A stretch of DNA of 64,000 nucleotides from Hysterangium stoloniferum. Its lineage: Eukaryota; Basidiomycota; Agaricomycetes; Hysterangiales; Hysterangiaceae. Location of the stretch: assembly GCA_015178975.1 (NCBI GenBank), contig WHVD01000102.1:65001-129000 (forward strand), in the 5' to 3' direction. The notes below the pieces were generated by a model that had not been told where the DNA came from, made no database searches, and worked only from the letters and a program-made list of their open reading frames with translations. This document shows positions 58,289 to 64,000 of this stretch, piece after piece. Both the position numbers and the translations under genes were made by a program. The number at the start of each line of letters is the position of its first letter. Within the stretch, counting starts at the first letter, position 1.

Positions 58289-60203
58289 TATGTTGGGAGG
58301 TTATCCAACAATGACACCAAAGTGAGGGCCCAATTTGACAAGTACAACTCTTACAAGAAGCCCTCACTACCTGTTGTGCTCACACTACACCCCTACCTTT
58401 TACTGCTGAAAAGGTCTGTTCCCTCATTGATTGAGCCTATGAAATGGGTGACATTTTCAAAGACCTTTTGAAATGTATTGCCCTTTTGACACAGACTCTG
58501 TGAAATATCTAGGTTTCATAATGGGACCCGATGGACTGCGTATGAATGAAGCCAAAGTACAAGTCATCAAAGATTGGCCAGAACCCAGAAAAGTTAAAGG
58601 TATACAATCTTTCCTTGGATTTGCCAATTTGTTCTGACAGTTTATCACAGATATTCTGAGATCATGGTTCCCCTTACTCATCTTACATGCAAGGGTGCCC
58701 TGTGGAATTTTGATGATAAGTGTCAAAAAGCTTTCAATCTTTTAAAAGATTCTTTTTCTTCAGCTCCAACCCTTTCACATTGGAAACTGGACACTCCACT
58801 CAGTGTTGAGATGGATGCCTCTGTCACGAATCGAATATTCTTCAATAAAGTCAAATAATATTCTATTGATCAAATTCGAAAGCCTCATTCGATGAAGTAT
58901 ATATTCACCCTGTCAATGAAGTAAGAGGCTATTACCAGTCATGAGAGCTCATGGAAGTGTTGTCGAAGAAGTTACGACAAGTTAGATTTTGATTATTAAT
59001 ATGACACTAATTATACAGATATTTCAACTGACTTCCCTTGCTCCTTTCATGGCCCTTTTATGCTTTTCTTCATATCGCTGTGACTATATTATGATTTAAT
59101 AATGAAATCATTTGTGACATCGAAATGAGACATGTCAAAAGAGATTCAATGTTGTCAAATAATGTTTGGGTTTATTAAGTTGAATTTGATGAGTCAAAGA
59201 GTTGTTGAATATTACCTTTGAATGTTTGTGACAATGTTGTGACTTGTGATTGTTGTGACAGCCTCAGACTATGCACTTGGAGCTATTTTGTCCATCCAGG
59301 ACTCCAATGGAGAAGTCCACCCCATGGCTTTTCTGCCCTGGACTTTTACCGGACCAGAGCTCAATTATGCCATCCATGACAAGGAACTCCTACCGATTTT
59401 TGCAGCTTTCAAATTGTAGTGACACTATTTGGAGGGTATGGGAATTCTGATTGACATTGTAACAGATCACAAGAACCTGGAATATTTTTCAACCACAAAA
59501 TGTTTGACCTGCTAGCAAGCCCATTGGTCTGAATACCTATCAGCCTCTTTGACTAGATGATGGGATGTCTATCCCAAAGAGGGGAACAACTATGCTATGG
59601 TAAACCTGTATAACTTGAAACCCATTTTCATGAACCAGCAGCTTACTGCATCAGTCTGCACAACTTTCCTCATCCATCCCATCATCCATGGAATTATCAT
59701 TATGGATATCAAGAAATTACATCAAGATATTTTATCAGAAATTCCACTAGATCTGATAACCAAAGCACACCTTGACAATCCTGTGGACCCCAGTCAACCC
59801 TGGTGGTCTTTAGACCAGCATGGTTTCATTAGACTTGACAATTGCATATATGTACTGAACTCCCATGGCCTCCACCTAATAATAGTCCAGTACAACCATG
59901 ATCACCCACTCTCAGGACATTTCAGGCTCAGCAAAACTCTATCATTGATAAGAAGAGAATACACTTGGCCTGGACTCTGAGATTTCATTAAGAACTATTG
60001 TAAATCTTGCATCACTTGTCCATGCTCCAAATCACAGTATCACAAGCCATACAGCCTGCTGAAACAACTTCTGGTACCAGAACACCTACAGAATTCCATC
60101 TCTATGGATTTCATTGAACACCTACCAGACTCCAAAGGCTTTTCTTCCATTCTAGTCATTGTTGACAGATTCTCAAAACAAGGTATTTTCATCCCTACAC
60201 ATG
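58289..60203 (+). mobile_element. Ty3/gypsy pol fossil with a nested LTR D
   Basis: In gypsy order: late RT (VKYLGFIMGPDGLRM, KGIQSFLGFAN), an RNase H start (LDTPLSVEMDAS), LTR D1 (58822-59260), the rest of RNase H (ALGAILSIQDSNGEVHP), integrase zinc-binding region (HDHPLSGHFRLSKTLSLIRR) and the first part of the integrase core (SMDFIEHLPDS, VIVDRFSKQ). The fossil ends at LTR A8. It has several breaks. Confidence 0.85.
58822..59260 (+). mobile_element. Solo LTR, family D (copy D1)
   Basis: 439 bp, TGTCAC at the start and GTGACA at the end, flanked by GCCTC (58817-58821 and 59261-59265). Inserted into a gypsy pol relic. A partial copy (D2) lies on the minus strand at 35402-35622. Confidence 0.92.
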
Positions 60204-60256
60204 TGTTACGACCGGAATTCCCGCTGGACTCCGGGCATTAACTTATATGCACCTGC

Positions 60257-61666
60257 TGTAGAGAGTTCAATCGGAAAGAGACTAATATGGCAATAGTTTC
60301 AAGTCACGTCACAAGCACAAATTCGTATATATACTTTGGCACTCAAGATGACTTCTACACAGCCAAATCAGTTTCATCAAACAGACGACCAAAACTCCAT
60401 CATGTTCAACACTGCATCGTCCTCCAAAGTAACCCTCAGTTCCTACTCGAAACCGACTCTTCACTCCCAAATAGAACTCCAGCCAATAACGTCTCGCTTC
60501 TCCTCATCCTCAGACATCATTTCCAAGCCCCTACCAGCCCACTCATGCTCCTCCAAGAAATACCATCATTTCCTCCGTCGACAAGGTATTCGACTCCCAT
60601 ATGCTCCAGACGATCCTGTCTTCATTCGTATAGAGCACTATGATGGCTCCTCCGAAATCCTCCACTATCGATTCGATCGAGTGTTCCAGCAGGACTGTTC
60701 CCCACCGTCATCGGGAATCTATTACATGGCAACGTTCACTCCAGTAGGAGATCACAGAGGACCCAAGTTATTTAGGACCCCAGTTCCAGAGGGAAGTCAA
60801 GTAGAGCCTCGTCGAGGTCGCCGTCGATTCATGTTCCTTGCGTGGTTGTGGAGCCTACTCACCACCTGGTTCTAAATGGTGATTGATTGTGTCCCCTCCT
60901 TATACTGCAAAACTAGGAACACAATACGTCCAATCTCGGTTCATCGATTGGTAATATTGTCAAGATTTCGAAATCAAGCATAGCATTTGAGGGTGACGCA
61001 TTATCGTGGGATTCTTGTGTTTCTGACTCATGTCATCGATGTTTCATCAGCCATCACTTCTATTACTCCATCATCCCTATTGTCTGACTCACTTCCCCTA
61101 TTGTTCTATTGTGTTTCCCCATTTATCCGTATCACATGTCTGATCTCATCTTTTGTTTGTCATTCTCTTATTGTTCAGCGCAGCCTCCCCCTATTATTGT
61201 TCACAGCTTTACTAACACTCCTATTGTGATGACTCAGAGATGACTCACACCATATCGCATCGTTATTGTGTCGTTGTTTGTAGATGTTTGATTTGACCTG
61301 TGCTCTCTCATGTATATAAGGGCCTCTCTTTTGCCCACTATTGAACAAGCAATTTCGTTGTATCTCATTTCGAAGCTCATTCTTAAGGACAATCTCTTAA
61401 GTCTTACTCTCAGTCTCACTCCTATGGCCAGTAAGGGATACTGTAGTGTCTCTTATTGTTGAAGTTCTACACTCCTCGACATTAGGCTTACGTCAGCCTT
61501 TTGATATCATCTTCGTTTATGTCATCCAAAGGTCCGATCTCTAGCCTCTCGCTCCGAGTGTGTTTGGTTATAGACTGGTTTCAAGAACGACTGTGTCAGT
61601 GACCGTCATAAAGACTTGACCGTTGCGCGCAGGTTATTAGGTCTTTTCCTAGTAACGAACTTACAC
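60257..61666 (+). mobile_element. 1,410-bp TG...CA insertion with its own ORF
   Basis: It starts TGTAGAGAG and ends CTTACA. The left flank is CCTGC and the right flank CCGC, consistent with a 5-bp target duplication that has lost one base. Two TATA-like motifs are present (near 60328 and 61312). It resembles a large solo LTR or a small unclassified element. No relative of it is seen elsewhere in the window. Confidence 0.65.
60336..60875 (+). CDS. Intact 179-residue ORF of unknown function within the insertion
   Basis: The frame is open for 179 codons (an alternative Met lies at 60348). The N-terminal half is Ser/Thr-rich and likely disordered. The middle looks folded (KKYHHFLRRQGIRLPYAPDD, RIEHYDGSSEILHYRFDRVF, GIYYMATFTPVGDHRGPKLF). 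A basic patch (EPRRGRRRF) precedes a C-terminal hydrophobic tail (MFLAWLWSLLTTWF), as in tail-anchored membrane proteins. A TATA-like sequence lies about 10-20 bp upstream. No family is recognised. Unlike its surroundings it has no stop or frame change, so it may be recent or maintained. Confidence 0.5.
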   Translation: MALKMTSTQPNQFHQTDDQNSIMFNTASSSKVTLSSYSKPTLHSQIELQPITSRFSSSSDIISKPLPAHSCSSKKYHHFLRRQGIRLPYAPDDPVFIRIEHYDGSSEILHYRFDRVFQQDCSPPSSGIYYMATFTPVGDHRGPKLFRTPVPEGSQVEPRRGRRRFMFLAWLWSLLTTWF

Positions 61667-62436
61667 CGCATCCTATACACACAGATTGTCAGTTTACCGG
61701 AATTCCTGCCGGACTCCGTACGTCAGGCTTGTCCACGTTCGACTTTGTTATGTGGTGTATCAGTCACTGGAATTCCCGCTGGACTCCATCCCTGTCTATG
61801 TCCAACCTCATCCCACACGTCAGTCACCGGACCCTGCTCAGAAAAGCCATCATCCCTCTAACTGAGCCCCATTCCCATTGTAGTCAAATGACCTGTCACG
61901 ATTGGACTCTGCTCCTGCTCTGTTTCCTGTTATGGTTTATGATTTGTCACGATTCGGACTCCACTCCGTTCCGTCCCATTCCTAACACCAAATTTGGTGT
62001 TTACTATTCTCGTTTTATGTTTTGCTAGTTTTGTTTCATCATTACTGGATTTGTATGTTATTCATTCCACAGTCTATATAGTCTGGCAGATGTTGTACAT
62101 ACAATCCAGTCAGAAAATCGGCTTAGATTCCCCCCAGTAATCTAATACATTTTCCACTCTAAACTCCTTGAATTACACCGCTCTCACTAGTCAGAGCCCA
62201 CAGGCTCCGACGCATCTATCTCTCTTATTTATCCTGACTCCCCGACCTCTCAACCCACAACCTCCAACCTACAATCCCTCGACCCACGAGCCCTGCCCAA
62301 ACTCCCTGGGATTCACATCCGCCTGTCTGAAATTGGACAACACAATCTCATAAGGGTGCAGCCTATAAGCTGAAGTCAAGTCCTACTGGATATCCCGCAG
62401 GTTTCTCCAGAAACCCACCATGTACATACCCTAACA

Positions 62437-64000
62437 GTATTTTCTGACTAAGACTTGCAGATTGTTCAATATGCCACCAAGAAGAAAAGCGGATGCACAG
62501 GCATCATTACCTGGACCATCAACTCTTCATTCCCCGTTAACTTTGTATACCAGCCAGACACTTGCAAACCAGCTGGAAGCCATGGAAGAAGCCTGTATCA
62601 AAGAAGTCCTGGAAAACCAGGACGAATCCAAGTACAAGGATGAGTCCGTGGCCCCCGACAAGGGCAAAGGTGTCAAAAATCCTCCATCTAGTGATCAACC
62701 GCTGCTTTCAGATCCCACCTCTGAGTATTTAGCAATCACTTTAGAAAGGTTGATGAATGATATGCTCGGAGAAGGCAAAAAGAAAGATCCGGAATGGAAC
62801 CCCTGTGGTCAAAAGTCAACACTCCAGAACCCTTCATGGGTTCCAACCCAAACAAACTCTCTACTTTCCTCATGCAATGTCACTTCAATTTCCACAATCG
62901 ATCCACCGCATTCTCCACGGACTCCCGAAAAGTCAACTACACACTTTTGTACTTGTCGGGATCCATGTTGAAATGGTTCGAACTGGCTTTTAGTGGACTT
63001 TCCGAGGAAGAGCTGCTTTGGCTCGAAGATTGGGATGCTTTTGTTGAGGAGCTTGAAACCAACTTTGGCCCATATGACCCAACAGGAGAAGCTGAGAACA
63101 GTCTCATAAATCTTTGCATGAAGGACACACAGTGCATCACGGACTACATCATCCAATTCAATAATCTTGCAGCTCATTGTCAGTGGGGTGATCCCACTCT
63201 CTGCCACCAATTCTATGCCGGGCTGCCATCCCACCTTAAAGATGAAGTCTAAAAAGGAGAAGATGGCAAGCCAAAAACCCTGTCCCGTACGTGCCTTAAG
63301 GCTCAAAATGTGGATGCACGTTATTGGGAACATTGCACAGAAGTTGCCTGCAAGACCTCTGTGGACAAAGTAAACAAGTCCACAGCCAATACAACCAACA
63401 ACAACAACTCGTCAACCAGCAACCAGAACTCCATGCAATCTGACAAGAAGAACAATAAAAAGTCTTCTAACAACAACAACAACAACAACAACAATAACAA
63501 CAAAGGTCAACAGTCCGGCAAGCAAACCGGAAAACCCAACCTCACAGGCGAACTTGGACCTGATGGCAAATTGACCCCACAGGAAAGACAACATCATATG
63601 GACAATAACCTCTGTCTCTTGTGTGGAAAACCCGGTCATCGCATCCCGGAATGTCCACTGGCAAAAGCAAACTCTGCAAAGGGTTGAATAGCCAAGACCT
63701 CCATGGAAACCTCGTCGAAGGACAAACTGGCTTCCGACTCGAACAAAGAGTGAGCAACCCCATGGACTCTGCATGGGTTGGGGGTATACATCCAGAACGA
63801 AATCTCGCCTCCAATCATGCTCAAGAGTTCACCACGGACCTCCACGAGTTCCACGAGGAACTCTGGACTGCAATAAAGTCTGCCCAAGAGCAATATCAGC
63901 ATCCAGCAGACAAACACCAGATTCTGCCACCCAACTTCAAGATTGGCAATCGCGTTTTTGTCAAAGCTCAATTCTTCCAGACTACCTGTCCATCAAAATG
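62437..64000 (+). mobile_element. Ty3/gypsy gag region with pol tail, continuing past the window
   Basis: Parts seen are a gag start (MPPRRKADAQASLPG, 62472), a capsid-like segment (MLKWFELAFSGLSEEELLWL, LEDWDAFVEELETNFGPYDP, IQFNNLAAHCQWGDPTLCHQ) and an Asn-rich linker. A CCHC zinc knuckle follows (CLLCGKPGHRIPEC, about 63609-63655), then a stretch resembling the integrase C-terminal region (FKIGNRVFVKAQFFQTT). The body of pol between knuckle and integrase tail is not present, so this is a shortened, broken copy. Age looks young to moderate. Confidence 0.85.

Larger units (their letters stand above)
60204..62436 (+). mobile_element. LTR family A (copy A8) split by a 1.41-kb insertion
   Basis: LTR sequence at 60204-60256 and 61667-62436 adds to 823 bp, the normal length of family A. 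The palindrome, TATATAG motif and 3' core are all present. A gag region begins 36 bp after it, so this may be the 5' LTR of the element running off the window. The gypsy pol fossil ends directly at its left edge. Confidence 0.88.

Noticed and set aside
63420-63520. Asn-rich tract as a separate low-complexity gene or a minus-strand Leu-rich membrane protein
   Set aside because: It is the CAA/AAC-repeat linker of the gypsy gag; the opposite frame is a mirror effect.

Overview
The window looks like nuclear DNA of a filamentous basidiomycete, most likely a mushroom-forming agaricomycete. The evidence is genes split by many short GT-AG introns (about 45-100 nt), a fungal NACHT-WD40 receptor relic, a Drs2-type flippase, a secreted GMC oxidoreductase, and a dense load of Ty3/gypsy, Ty1/copia, Tc1/mariner, PIF/Harbinger and hAT copies. 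Species cannot be named from sequence alone. No rRNA, tRNA, CRISPR array or prokaryotic operon was seen.

Layout. 1-1800: degenerate repeats with an inverted duplication and a coiled-coil ORF. 1790-5127 (-): a decayed NACHT-WD40 receptor gene. 5.1-9.0 kb: sparse sequence with gypsy scraps. 9.1-13.7 kb: solo LTRs of two families (here called A and B), a tandem LTR array and a Tc1/mariner copy inside one LTR. 14.9-33.2 kb is the gene island: a family 31 glycosyltransferase (+), a small unknown protein (-), an enoyl-CoA hydratase/isomerase (-), a GMC oxidoreductase (+), an epoxide hydrolase (+) and a Drs2-type P4-ATPase (+). 34-46.4 kb is a second repeat block: LTRs A, D, E, repeat F, gypsy and copia fossils and two minisatellites. 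46.5-51.1 kb holds a PIF/Harbinger element with a hAT element inside its transposase gene. 52.4-54.6 kb is a lone MFS transporter gene. 54.8-64 kb is nested retroelements: LTR B inside LTR A, LTR D inside a gypsy pol relic, a 1.41-kb TG...CA insertion with its own intact ORF inside another LTR A, and a gypsy gag region running off the end.

How the parts relate. The isomerase, GMC oxidoreductase and epoxide hydrolase lie side by side and could act on fatty-acid-derived or aromatic substrates, but this is only proximity. The repeat blocks carry a readable insertion order: 5-bp duplications flank LTRs A1, A4, A6, A7, B1 and D1, an 8-bp duplication flanks the hAT copy and TA flanks the Tc1 copy. 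Older LTR copies have lost CpG sites to TpG/CpA, pointing to methylation-driven decay. Three LTR families share one short core near their 3' ends, which is among the more interesting signals here.

Exon boundaries were read by eye from splice sites and family conservation. Exon sums were checked for the glycosyltransferase, the 115-aa protein, the GMC oxidoreductase and the epoxide hydrolase; boundaries in the other genes are less certain.
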